The translations under genes and the position numbers were made by a program. Below the pieces are notes generated by a model. The model was not told the origin of the DNA, made no database searches, and worked only from the letters and a program-made list of their open reading frames with translations. Positions 45,614 through 56,798 of a DNA stretch of 64,000 bases are shown here, one piece after another. The stretch comes from Gnetum montanum. Lineage: Eukaryota > Streptophyta > Gnetopsida > Gnetales > Gnetaceae. Position 1 is the stretch's first letter. Each line of letters starts with the position of its first letter. Location of the stretch: positions 31,910 through 95,909 of the forward strand of contig MNCI01009599.1 in the NCBI GenBank assembly GCA_015680685.1. The letters run 5' to 3'.

Positions 45614-47966
45614 CTAATTCGGCTTGTCAGAATGTAGGATATCCCCCATGACTAAACCCTTGAGTATGGCTAGAATTAATAAATGAAAAATTTGGATCCA
45701 TGCATGTTGGAAACATTGCGGTCTAGTCATATCCAAATCACTAGGTGTCTTTTGATGTGGTGGTAGGAATATACCAAAACTGGGGTTCTCACACTTAATT
45801 AAAGTAGGCATAGTGGGGCAGATTATAAGATGTGGTCATGTGATAAGGAGCTGACACACTATGGCACCTGTGACCGTAAGATGGTATGCAAGGATCGATA
45901 TGTCTTCCTATGTGGTTATATTCATTGGGCTGCATGGCTATTGGAGCATTAATTGATGGCTTGGGTGAGGTAATAGGAGGCATTGAGTTCAAGGAAGAAG
46001 GTGCATCACAGTGTTGGGCTTGTGCTGAGTTGGAGGATGTAGTGGTTTTAGAACCGTGCTGTCTCTTTCTATGGTCATGCCTAAAGAAAGGATGCTTTCG
46101 ACATTGTGGAAGACTTCCATTGCTATTGATAGTAGTATCATAAGTAACGCTCGTGGGTTGGTGTTGTGGTGCAAAACCTTCTGGCACAACTGGTGGTGAT
46201 GTAGAAGAAGATGAAGGATGAGAATATTGAGGGCGAGGATAAGTGTAAGAAACATGAGGTGGTGATCTTGTGAGAGAGGACATAGGTTGATAATACTTAG
46301 GAGAATGATAACGATGAGGTGAAATGGAGAAATAGGATGCTGAACATAATAAGCACTTGGTTTCAGCTAGTACAAAGGGTGTGGCTTGTTTAGCGATGGC
46401 CTCCCCCATGACTAGGGGTTCTACCACTGTGGTTGGACACGGTACTTCTATATGAAATCTAGATGTAGCATTCCTTCCCAATGCTCATGTAAATGTGACA
46501 AGATTGGGCATTGGCCTTTAGGGTGATTGTACAGGCAAACATCACATTGATACGTATGGTTGGTACTTGAGTCCCTATCCTTATTGTCTTCAACCCTTCA
46601 TTCCTATTTACGAATGGTGTTCTTTCTAGTTTCTAAGTTTGGCATCCTTTGTTTGTTCTAGTTGTTAGAGTGATCATGCGTGGTTTCACCTCTAATAATG
46701 TTACCATATTCTCCACATTTTTCATGTACCCATTCCATCATCTTATTGATCTTTGCCTCAATTTCCTCTAGTGATTGCAATATTGGCAAAGATGATTCCA
46801 CCTCCGTGAGGTGAGTTGATTTCTCCTTTTCATGAACCTTTGTTATTTTGAGATTTTGGCCCTATTGAGATTTTTCAACATTCTTCCATTTGGCTATTTC
46901 TCCTTCTTCTTTTGCTACTTGCTTGATAAGCTCTTGGAATTGGTGAGTTCATAGTTCATATAGTTGACCTGGGGCATACATCCCTAGGGTCTCCCTTGTT
47001 TCACTACAAAGCCCATCCATGATGTGATACATTAGCCTTTCCTCAAAGAACCCATGTCCTGGGTAGTTGTTTAATAGCGAATAATATCTCTCTAAGGCCA
47101 TGTCCAAGGGTTCATGTTGCCCTTGTTTCCACTCTTGGATCTGTCTCCTCAAAGCTAGAACTCTTGCACATGTTTGATATCTTTTGTTGAAGAGTTCTAC
47201 CATTGTTGGCCAACAATGAATAGATTTTGGTTTTAAAGACCTATACCATACTTTTTCTTGGCCAATGAATGTCATAGGAAAGAGCTTAAGTCTCTATAAC
47301 CCATTATCAATATTGTTCCATGCACAGGCATCATAGAAGGCTTGCAAATAATGTTGTGAATCTAAATCATAGCCTCTTGAAAACTTGGGAAATTTATTTA
47401 AATCGAGCCTAGGTAGACGACTCTCTTTACAATGCCTACAGGATATTCGAATAGCCTCTTGTATATGCATTAGACTCTTAGTGGCTAGCAAGGGTTCATC
47501 ATCACTAAGTAAGTCATGAGTTTGTGAGTTTAGACAATGTTGCCTATGTTCATGTGTGGCATTCTTGACTTTGCTCATGGGTTCAATTTTTATTCTTATA
47601 TCGACCCTTGGAGAAATGGTCATCCATGTCACAACCTGATGTTGAAGGAGTAGAGGAAGAGGGAGAACTAGAAGACTCATTGTGACTTTTGTAAGTCTCG
47701 CAATCATCCCCTAATGTAATCTTGCTAACCATTGAGAGGTTCCTAGGCCTTATGGGCCTCCTTGTTCTATGGGATGTCCCATCCTCATTAAAGGTATCTA
47801 AGTTGGATGACAAGAGTCCTTGAGTATCATTGGGGTATTCATGAACATATGAGATTCATGCATAAGATTGAGTACTCCAAGCTTTGTCTTCATCATAAAT
47901 TTCTTTGGTTCTTCGATGAATTGCCTCACTAGTCATTACATTATCATAGTCTTGTGAGAGAGACAT
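45614..47966 (-). pseudogene. Element B gag
   Basis: ATG at 47966 (MSLSQDYDNVMTSEAIHRR). The capsid-like domain (47707-46949) holds LPRLDLNKFPKFSRGYDLDS, KVWYRSLKPKSIHCWPTMVE, FNKRYQT and RYYSLLNNYPGHGF, followed by LMYHIMDGL. Then comes an acidic linker and the knuckle CDVCLYNHPKGQC (46546-46508). A Pro/Ser/His-rich tail (46481-45795) follows. The knuckle spacing is C-x2-C-x3-H-x4-C. Several frameshifts and stops. Confidence 0.75.
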
Positions 47967-48079
47967 TATTGTGAATTGTGTATGACTTATTTGCAATTAC
48001 TTTGTTTCTAAAAGATATATCACTAATACTTTATTACATCGATCTTGTATGATTTGACTAATCTAGATAACTAGCACTA

Positions 48080-48098
48080 TCCTCGGCAACAGTGCCAA
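48080..48098 (-). other. Element B primer-binding site
   Basis: Minus strand TTGGCACTGTTGCCGAGGA, adjoining the 5' LTR end; same Athila/Tat-type site as in A, two to three differences. Confidence 0.7.
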
Positions 48099-48949
48099 TG
48101 ATAAGCGACGAGGTACCCCTATGCTCAACCATACAAATAAAAGCGTGTACGCACAATCTGGTTGAACTCTATAGATAGACTAGTTGTGGCACCTAGATAG
48201 TTACACGTTGATCGTAGTTCGTTGTCTTCCCACCTAGACTAGTGTATGGTTTAGTTTATCGTGAGGTGTATGATGTGATTCCTAACACTAGGCTTCTCCT
48301 AGAGACAATGGAAAATAATCTTGATTGAACTAATAGACAATGGAAAAGAAAATCAAAACTAGCCTAAGTGTGATGAGCATCCATCCTTAATCATCCATAT
48401 GCATCTTGGACTTTGTGTACTACTTCTGGGATTACCAAGCACACATTACTCGAAGCACTACTAAATACACTATTGGGGTACCAAGTAGTCACACTTAAAT
48501 GTTTATGATTAAGACATACTCATTCCGCATTTAATGACAAAAATAGTAAATGGTGATAAAAAAATATTAACTAAGAAAACAATAAATAATAATTAACAAT
48601 TAAACAATTAAAGACTAAGTGAATGCTACAATGATGGTGTAATCTTGATCTTTATTGTTGACTGTGTGCATGTCCAAGTATGTCACACTTGAACAAAGGT
48701 TTCATACAATTACAAACATCACATTGCGGGCATGCACTTGGGAAAGAATTGAGAACTAACTGGAAACTGACAAAAAGACTCTACCTTAAGACTTACCAAC
48801 TAACTTCCTTCTTGTGCGCTTGAATGCTATATTTATAGGCCTACACAGAAATCATGATATCATGTATTTGATATTGTTATCTAGGATACGATATTATGTA
48901 CTTGATATCGAGGATTCGATATTGGGACTTGGCAAACCACAATTCATCA
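48099..48949 (-). repeat. Element B 5' LTR
   Basis: TGATAAG at 48099 to TTCATCA at 48949. The U3 has weakened GATATC units (ATGATATCATG, TTGATATCGAGG) at 48854-48925, and the TATA box TATAAATATAG is the complement of 48828-48838. Confidence 0.85.
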
Positions 48950-49802
48950 GATAGGTACATGAACAAATATAAAATAGATAAGAATATAAAAAGGTAGAAA
49001 TATCCTGAGAAAATCAAGGTAGATTTGCCTTCATTCACCATTCTCCCTTTTGAAGGTAAAGCTGCTTTGAAGAATGGTCTAGACCATTTTTAGGAAATCA
49101 AGTCAGAAGAAGACCAAATGCTAATTGGTACTAGAGAAACTTTTTAGTAGTTGTTGACTTGGTGAGTACATCTGCAAGATTTACTTCAATAGATATTTTA
49201 TTTAAAAGAATCCTTTGCTTGTAAAGTTCCTTAAGTCCTTATTCACCAAGATGTCCCATTCTTTTATGACACAAATTTAAATTGATAACTATAAATGTAA
49301 TTAATTTTTACTTTAATGTCTTAGCTTCTAATTTATATAGCTTGCATGTTTTAATTCCAGAAGCCAAAAGAGATGAACTATGTAGTATTGAACATTTTCC
49401 ACTTCCAAAGATAACTGTTAGTCGTACATCATCCAATTCACTTACAGATAAAAGATTTTTAGTAAGTGTTGGAACATGATGTACATTGGGAATCAGTTTA
49501 ACTACTCCATTTATAAACTAAATCTTTACCTTTCCATAACCTATAACTTTGCATAAATCATCATTACCCAATCTTACCATTTCGAGATCAGATGATGTAT
49601 ACTCATTGAACTAATCAACATGTGGAGTGTAGTGATGAGATGCACCCAAGTCCACATATCATGAATACATATCATCATTATTAAAAGATGAGATAACATA
49701 CAAATCTTCCTCCTGAGCAAGAGGGGCTTGATCACTTTTTGATATATGACTCTCTTTGCTCTTTTTCAAAGGGGCTTTACATTTGTTCTTTACATGACCA
49801 AC

Positions 49803-50874
49803 TGATGAGTGGCGAGGTACCCCTACACTCCACCATACGAATACGAGCGTGCATGCGTGATCCGGTCGAACTCCGCAGACTAAATGCCTTAACGCCACAA
49901 GAAACACTTGGGGTTAATCGTTCGTTGTCTTCCCAGGTTTGCTTGTATGTGTCACGGTGTATAGTTAAGCAAGTCTGAGGTATGTGATTTTTTTGGTATT
50001 TTCGGCTTATCTTCTATGCTACCAGGGGGAAAGAGTTGAGAAAACTAAACTAACTCTAACTAAGATCTAAGTCTAAATTAACTAGCGTCAGCATCCGTTC
50101 CCACTTACCGGACACACCCTGAACTATGCAACTGCAGCTTACCAAACGCTAATCGTTACTGGGATCGCCACACGTAACGCAAGTGCTCGAAGTGGTCGTA
50201 CTGAGGCACCTATTTAGCCTACGTGTGATAAGCAGCCGATTCCTTAGCCAGCCGTACACACCCGTGGGTGCTCGTAACTAAGTCGTACTTATCACACGAT
50301 CTAGCCTAGCAATGAGCAGCCGATTCCTCAACTAGCCGTACACATTAGACCCGGGAGTTACCAAGCGCAGAATCCTGGAATACGCTACTGGGTTACCAAG
50401 TAGCCAATGCTCGTAATTGAGTCGTACTCATGCATTGCGTCAAGCAGCCGATTCCTTGACTAGCCGTACACGTCCGTAGACGCTCGTAATCAAGTCGTAC
50501 TTGAACGCACTAGGAAAGCAGGAAATAAAGCAATAAATGAAACCACGTGCTGCAAGGTTTATCCAAACAAGTTCGTCTTTATTGCCGTACACAACTTGGG
50601 TTCAGGTTACAAGCTGCTCGAATAAAGAGCCGTTCACTCTAGGACTCCTACTGCGGGCACATGGGGAAAAATTCTAACTCTGGAGTGATCAATCTACCAG
50701 AGCTTCGCTACACTAGCCAGGATTGGGAAATGAAGGGAGTGCCGCCTCTTATTTATAGATATGGCGGTGGGACGCGATATCGCGTACGCGATATCGCAGG
50801 AGAAGACGCGATATCGCGTACGCGATATCGCATGGGATGCGATATCGCGGCCTAGTGCAAGTCGCGTCTCATCA
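49803..50874 (-). mobile_element. Solo gypsy LTR, 1072 bp, B/D family
   Basis: Perfect target duplications CCAAC at 49798-49802 and 50875-50879. Ends are perfect 7-bp inverted repeats TGATGAG and CTCATCA. It is the longest and least decayed LTR of the family here. Three copies of a GCAGCCGATTCCT...CCGTACAC segment (near 50228, 50317, 50452) form an internal repeat. It interrupts the copia zinc knuckle. Probably left by LTR-LTR recombination. Confidence 0.9.
50750..50848 (-). promoter_or_regulatory. Solo LTR U3: palindromic array plus TATA box
   Basis: Two perfect 24-bp palindromes (50774-50797 and 50808-50831), each made of GCGATATCGC, then GT/AC centre, then GCGATATCGC overlapping by shared GCG ends. 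A single GCGATATCGC follows at 50839-50848. In element orientation, a TATA box (CTATAAATAA, 50758-50749) begins 16 bp after the array. Confidence 0.8.
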
Positions 50875-51642
50875 CCAACTTTACCATAGTTCCAACATTA
50901 AGGTGGCATCTTTACAAATTTCTTAGGCTTATTCTTAAATTGAGATCTCTTAACAAACTTTGGATTTACATCATTTTTCATAAATAACACATCATTTTGA
51001 GGAGTAGAAGTTTCCTTTCTTGCTTCCTCAGACAACAATTGACCAACAATCTTATCAAAAATAAAGATGGTAGATGTATTACTTATAGCCATCACAAATG
51101 TCTCCCATGAATCTGGAAGTGTGCTGAGAAGTGTGATGCACTAATCTTTCTCATCCATTTTGACCCCCATAGATTGTAACTGATGGACTAGTGTATTAAA
51201 GATATTCAAGTGTTCTATAATGGTAGTACCTTCAACCATTTTACAATCATATAATTGTTTCTTCAACAACAACTTATTTGTTAGGGACTTTGTTTGATAC
51301 AAAGTTTGCAATTTATCCCATAAATCTTTAGCAGAATAAATAGTGGAAACATTAAGTAATATTGAATTTGAAAGACATAAATGAATTGTACTTATCACCT
51401 TCAGGTTCAACTTTTACCACTCTTCATTGGACATTTTATCAAGCTTTACTCCCAAAATTGCATTGTGCTAGTCCTTTTCAATGAGGAGAGCCTCCACCTT
51501 GATCTTCCATAATGCATAGTTGAACCTGTTAAACTTTTTAATTTCAATTTTGGACAAAGAGTTGGTCATGATTTTTCCCCGCAATTACTTGACAAAATAA
51601 TAGTGGTGCATGGAACCAATTGTTATTCCTAATAATACCAAT

Positions 51643-52056
51643 TGTTATTCCTAATTGCTTACACCAATATAATATTAAATTTAAAGAAAACTATAGAAAT
51701 TAAAAAGACATAGAGTTACCTTGGGGAAAACCTTCAAGGTGAAAAAGCCTACCAGAAAATTGGCTCTTGAATTGTTAGCAATAGTACAACTTCAAGATTA
51801 CAGCACATAGAAAATCAATGAAAACAATGAAGAAGAATTGCAAGGGAGGATTATAGCTTAGGCATTAGCCATTGTTGTGTTATTTGTTATGTTAAGGATG
51901 CTTCTTCAGAGCTCCTTATATATTGCTTGGGTTACAAAATAAACCTAAAAATAAAAGGGATAAGGTAGTTTATTTTGGTGGGGATAGGTATGGAACCAAA
52001 TATAAAATAGATAAGAATATAATTGTAAAGGTAGATTTGCCTTCATCCACCTTACA
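51643..52056 (-). repeat. Copia 5' LTR
   Basis: TGTTATTCC at 51643 to CCTTACA at 52056, flanked by the GCTTT duplication. Homologous to 39670-39991 plus 48955-49037. A short tandem copy of ATTGTTATTCCTAAT sits just inside it (51619-51650). Confidence 0.8.
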
Positions 52057-52061
52057 GCTTT

Positions 52062-53535
52062 GGCATCATCTAACATAATAAAGCTAATGTTTTCATTAGT
52101 ATTAGAAGCCCACTGTATTCCCTTCCAAGTTGGAATAACATTATTTAAGATATGTCTACCTTTAACAAAGTGAGTCTACTTAGGTTTGATGATATCTTCA
52201 ATAACCTTTTGAATTTGATAAGCCATGCATTTAGCTAAAATATTATAAGTATTGTTAAGAAGAGTATTAGGCCTCTAATTACCAATACGTTGAAGATCTC
52301 CATTCTTAGAAGATGAATCATACCTTTACTAATATTTTTACTAAAAAAAAAGCTTTTTTAAAGGCTTTTTGGAAAACATGAAAGAGATAATCTCCAATGA
52401 TATCCTAGTGCTTTTAAAAAAATTTCAATAGGAAAACCATCAAAATCTGAAGCTTTACCGTCTACTAAACTAAAGGTTACTGCTTTGATTTCTTCCACTA
52501 TAATTTTTTCTTTAAGAATACTTTGATGAGCTTCTATAATAAGATGAGGAATATACATACTAGAGGCATTGAAAGATTTCTTGCTAAAACCTTTAGAAGA
52601 AATAATAGCAAAAAATGATTTGCCAAAAAATATTAATAGTTTCAAGATCTTTAATGATAAAATCATTAATATAAAGTGATTTTAATTTAGGTAATTCATC
52701 ATTTCCTTTTAGAAATTTAAAAAATTCTTTGCAAGATTCATCTTCAATTTTTAACTAACCCATGTGACTTTTGGTGAGAGCACTTTTACCTTCAAAAATA
52801 TTCCTACATTGTTTAGCATAATGAGCTTTGACTAAGGCTTTTCGAGTTTTAAAATCAAATAGAATCTTATTTAAAAGAATTTGCATTTGCTTTACAGATT
52901 TTGCAAAATCTTCTTCAACTTGATGCTCACACTTAGCAAATTACTTTCCAAACCATTTAGCATAATTTCTAACTTGATATGTAGTTCGTTGCCATCAGCT
53001 AATCTAACCAATATCACTAGTAGGCTTTTTTTCTACATTCCATAAAGACTTCAAAATATTTTTTTTACCAAGTCCTATGAACATATTAGTATTCATATGA
53101 AAGAGCTCATGCTTTCGAAAGGATGAAGAATTAATACCAAAGAAAAAAATGCTAATAGAAAAATAATTTGATAAAGTAGCATTTGTATACACTTCTACTT
53201 TTCTTTTAAGCTTTTGAAAGGAAACACTAGAGATGTAAAATCTATCAAGTTGACAATAAATTCTATCATTTCCTTGATTATTACACCAAGCATAATGCTT
53301 CTCATTTGAATGAGATGGAAATAAAGAGCTAACATCAGAAAAAAATATTTTTCTTTGAATTTATACCAATCTTCTTTTTTTTAAGAAGACATATTATGAG
53401 AAAGACCATCAAGTTTATCTAATTGACTTTCAACCATGTTAAAATCACCTCCAATAATCCAAGAAACTTTATGTAGAGATAAAAGATATTTCCAAACCTC
53501 TAATTGATCTTTTAAATTAGATATTATGCATAATA
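52062..53535 (-). pseudogene. Old LINE, endonuclease to RT N-terminal part
   Basis: Minus strand begins near 53535: KVSWIIGGDFNMVESQLDKL, the C-terminal part of the apurinic-type endonuclease (GDFN motif), then SSLFPSHSNEKHYAWCNN and LDRFYISS. A linker follows, then RT fingers: EEIKAVTFSLVDGKASDFDG, FPIEIFLKALG, LNNTYNILAKCMAYQIQKVI and KGRHILNNVIPTW, ending at SFIMLDDAKA at the copia insertion. Upstream endonuclease sequence and ORF1 are absent, cut by element E. Stops and frameshifts present. Confidence 0.75.
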
Positions 53536-54241
53536 AGATAATGCAACAATGTTAAATATATGTAACATTTCACATTATGCATAAAGAAAATAATAGGAAA
53601 AATGCAGAAGAAAAAAAGGGGAAAATGCTTTATTAATGTGGAATAGTGTATATGGTTCAAGTTTTGATAGTTTCTTGAAATTATCTTCCTTTGACTTTTA
53701 TCCCTTAGAAGCTATTTAGCATTACCACCATGGTTAGGCCTACAACTAGCCAGAAGGGATGGTCAATCTTTTTTCTATCCCACTTCACTTACCTGTCATT
53801 ACTCACCTTTACTAACTCTACAACTTTATGCTAATACAACCTCTCCGGATATAAATACCTTAGGTCAAATATCTAAATGTCACCTTAAGAGATACGTTTG
53901 TTATTACAACATGTTCTTTTTGATCTTAATTACAACTTCCTCTTTTGGATTTTGTTATATTAATCTCAAGATTAGTTATGAAGGGACACCATCCTCATTA
54001 TGCAGTGGCACCATTTGGGAATGGGGACATACAATGAGCATGCTTAATTACAGAATTTTTATCTCACACTAGAATGTGAATTTGAATTAATTGTCAAATT
54101 TCACAACTTTCTAATATTTAAACTTTCCTTACCTAAATATAAATTTCAAATTTTTTGTTATTTGATGGGTTTAAAAATTTCTTTCAATTGTTGTAAAATT
54201 TTCCGTCAACTAACGGTAATATTTGGATGGCTGAAACTATC

Positions 54242-54600
54242 TAAGGAGGTAGGTTTTTCTGGTGCTAGTGGTATCTACCACATGCCAAAGGAGGTAAGTT
54301 TTTCTGGTGCCAATGGTGTCTGCAGGTTGCAGGTTGTTAAATGAGGCATGTTTTCTGGTGCCAGTGATGTCCATGGCATGCCAAAAGAGATAAGCCGTGT
54401 CCATGGGTTGCCAGAGGAGGCAATTTTTATTTTTTATTTTGGCACGGATTGCATTCGTGGATTGCGGAAAAAGGTAGGTTTTTTTTGACATCGGCGGTGT
54501 CTGCAGCATTCCAGAGGAGGTAAGTTTTTCCAGCATCGATGGTGTCCACAACATGCTGGAAGATGCATGTTTTCTCATCACCGAAAGTATGTGCAGATAC
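54242..54600 (+). repeat. Minisatellite, unit about 50 bp
   Basis: Imperfect units built on GAGGTAAGTTTTTCTGGTGC, followed by CAATGGTGTCTGCAGCATGCC-like sequence, repeat about seven times from 54242. The 198-codon minus-strand open frame across it (54833-54237) is repeat-driven and not called as a gene. Confidence 0.65.
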
Positions 54601-56707
54601 TGTGGGTTGCTAAAAATTATGGCAGATTTTTCGACGATAGTGGAAGCAAAGGTGACAGCGATGGAGAAGCAAGCGGCATAGACATGAGTAGTGTTGATGG
54701 CAGACATGGGGTGGAAAATATAAAGAACAGTGAAGATGGTGGGTAAGGGTTTATACGGCGGCAGCGCATGAACAAGGATTGCAGCTTCTACGGAAGGGAG
54801 AATGGCATGCAGTGGTAGTGTGACGAACAACACAAAGTGGCGGAAGGTTGCAGGACAGTGAATGGTGACAAGGCCAAGTAGGCAGTGGAAAGATTTCTAC
54901 ACTGTGTGAAAGGAAAAGGCTATGGTGGGGGAAAATTTGCCTGTGGCAATTTTAGCCTGTTACGAGGCCTACATGGCCCCTGGGATGTGCCACAAGGATT
55001 TGTTTTTTGCGATTGCAGCTCTAAGGATTTGTGCACTAGCTAGGGTTTGGTGGGTTGCAGCCCTTCTTACAGGGCTGCGTACCCCCGGCCCACTTTTTTT
55101 AAATATTTATATTTTTTCTATCTTATTTTTATATTTTTTAATATAATAAATTTTTTACATTTTTTTAAATTTTTTAAATTATCACTATCTTAAAGATATC
55201 TTTTTGTTAATTTTACAAGGGTTACATGCATCAAATTTTCTCCTTGGCTAGCTTGTTGCAGTTGAAGACTTTGGCTTCTTCACTTGGAGGTCTCAGGTTT
55301 GATTTTTACTCTTAATGTTGATATTAAGTGTTTTTGTTACCTTTTATTATTATTTTATTCAACCTTACCTTAGCTGTTGACGTGGTGGTTTGGTGGATGA
55401 TAAAGTGTGAGTTCAATTTGCTGAGGGAAGATTCTAGGTTGGATTCCAAACCCTAAAATTTTGAATTTTTTTAATTATTATTTTTTTAAAATAATTTAAT
55501 ACTAAAATAATTTTTTTACAAGCACATATAATGAGAAACTTTAAACAGTGATACCTCCCAAACCATGAGTCCAATTGAGATAAAATTTGTACCATTTGAA
55601 TCATCTCAAGGAGTACTATCTATTGGATATGGTTTCAATGTCTGAAAACTAAGTTGAATTTTTAGTATTTGAAAGGCTCAAAATAGTTTATTTTATCAAA
55701 AATGACATTACTAGGTTAATGTATGGATGACCTAAGGACCATGGATATCTTGGATTTAATTATAAATGCTATATCAACCCTTGGAAAGGAATATAATACT
55801 TTCACATTATAATTTGGTAAGTATGATGTAGCCTGTTCTCTCGGATCATGATTATAACCTAGCAAGGTACTAAGGAGTAGATTATAATAACACACTCACT
55901 AAGTATTGGTTTTTCTATGGATCTCATCATAATAACCCTTATTGGTTGAGTAGGGATAACAAAGTCTTATAACGAGATTGAGTCCTTAAACTTGCTAATG
56001 CAGAAGTCTTAGGTAAGATGAGTAATGCCAAGTTACAAAGGTTAGATGCTTAGGACACTTAGTTTAAAACCAGACAAGATCAACTTAGGCCATTGTTACT
56101 AGCCTTCAAGGATGAACTTAATAATGACCATAATCAATTAACATTGTAATAATATTGCAAGATGGATAAGAGTTACTTGGACTAGTGTATCCTTGGCTTA
56201 CCAATGTCTCTTACAATTGATGTACCTTGTTAAGACATAATCAGATCTCCTAGTTAATAACATCTATGAAAGAATTTTCTTGGTTGATGGGATCTATGTT
56301 TCTTGTAGATGTCTGATCCATTCTCCATGAAAATCAATGAAAAGGTATCTTCTAGCTTACATGGATCATCTTAGAAATAAGGTGCATTTGGTGGTGGTCC
56401 ATAACTCTCCTTAGATTGTGGCTTCATGGTTCATCATTGGATTGTATTTAGCTCTTGAGTCATGATTTGTTTTGATACCAAATATGCCATCTCATCCCTA
56501 GCTATTAAGGAAAACATCAAATATACATTCTATTAGACATTATGCATAAGAACATAATGTGCCAGATGTCAAATACGTGGAACATTCAACATTATGAATA
56601 AAATAAATAATAGGAAAAATGCAAAAGGAAAAAGAAAAGAATGTTTTATTAATCTAGATTAATGTATCTATTTATCTTCCTTAGATTAATGTAGATTAAT
56701 GTATCTA

Positions 56708-56779
56708 GATAAATGACAAAGGAAGATAATCCCAAGGAATAATAGCCTCTAATGCGATTATCTTCCTTTGTCATTTATC
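56708..56779. repeat. Perfect 24-bp inverted repeat
   Basis: The arm 56708-56731 (GATAAATGACAAAGGAAGAT and four more bases) and its exact reverse complement at 56756-56779 enclose a 24-nt loop. The arms sit in the right LTR of element E; the corresponding part of the left LTR has only one, weaker copy. Confidence 0.85.
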
Positions 56780-56798
56780 TCTTAGAGGCTATCCAAAG

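Larger units (their letters stand above)
39992..48949 (-). mobile_element. Gypsy element B: pol-less derivative, 9.0 kb
   Basis: Target duplications GATAG at 39987-39991 and 48950-48954. The LTRs are 48099-48949 (5') and 39992-about 40700 (3', with a deletion at its inner end). On the minus strand: primer site, gag, a spacer and the extra ORF; no protease, RT or integrase. Same organisation as D. Inserted in the 3' LTR of the copia element, so younger than it. Confidence 0.85.
49140..51569 (-). pseudogene. Copia gag and protease remnant
   Basis: ATG at 51569 (MTNSLSKIEIKKFNRFNYAL). The UBN2-type gag domain (51569-51141) contains AKDLWDKLQTLYQTKSLTNK and EHLNIFNTLVHQLQSMGVKM. The 51095-50898 frame is the basic gag tail. 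The zinc knuckle CWNYGKVG/HVKNKC is cut between GKVG and HVKNKC by the solo LTR, and its second Cys is Tyr. Protease near 49655-49630 reads YVDLGASHHYTPH, where the family has DSGASHH. A gag-pre-integrase-like stretch (KEWDILVNKDLR) ends near 49200. Stops throughout. Confidence 0.75.
39670..52056 (-). mobile_element. Ty1/copia element, internally deleted, with two nested insertions
   Basis: Target duplications GCTTT at 39665-39669 and 52057-52061. The 5' LTR is 51643-52056. The 3' LTR is split: 39670-39991 and 48955-49037. Without gypsy B, the solo LTR and their duplications, the element is only about 2.35 kb. It has gag, a zinc knuckle, protease and part of the gag-pre-integrase region, then a polypurine tract (AAAAGGGAGAATGG, minus strand, about 49038-49051). 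Most of integrase, RT and RNase H are deleted. It lies inside the old LINE RT. Confidence 0.85.
53521..56798 (-). mobile_element. Element E: non-coding LTR element, truncated right LTR
   Basis: Direct repeats 53521-53720 and 56535-56798 share ATTATGCATAA, AATAATAGGAAAAATGCA, TTTATTAAT and ATTATCTTCCTTTG segments, interpreted as LTRs. The right one is cut by gypsy D. Near 56480-56495 the minus strand reads TTTGGTATCAAAACA, a weak initiator-Met-type primer site, which sets the orientation. The 2.8-kb interior has no gag or pol. It contains a minisatellite, GC-rich sequence (54600-55080), AT-rich sequence (55090-55180) and possible B-box-like GGTTTGATTT near 55289. A large retrotransposon derivative is the best guess. 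Confidence 0.45.

Noticed and set aside
45886-46143. 85-codon plus-strand open frame
   Set aside because: Antisense to the gag tail of element B.
50228-50520. Spaced repeats considered as a CRISPR-like array
   Set aside because: Only three diverged copies at unequal spacing inside an LTR of a plant retrotransposon.
54237-54833. 198-codon minus-strand open frame
   Set aside because: Runs across a minisatellite, so its repeats come from DNA units; no domain.
55057-55078. Hairpin GCAGCCCT-loop-AGGGCTGC
   Set aside because: Perfect 8-bp stem, but bacterial-type terminators do not apply to plant nuclear DNA and nothing links it to a gene.
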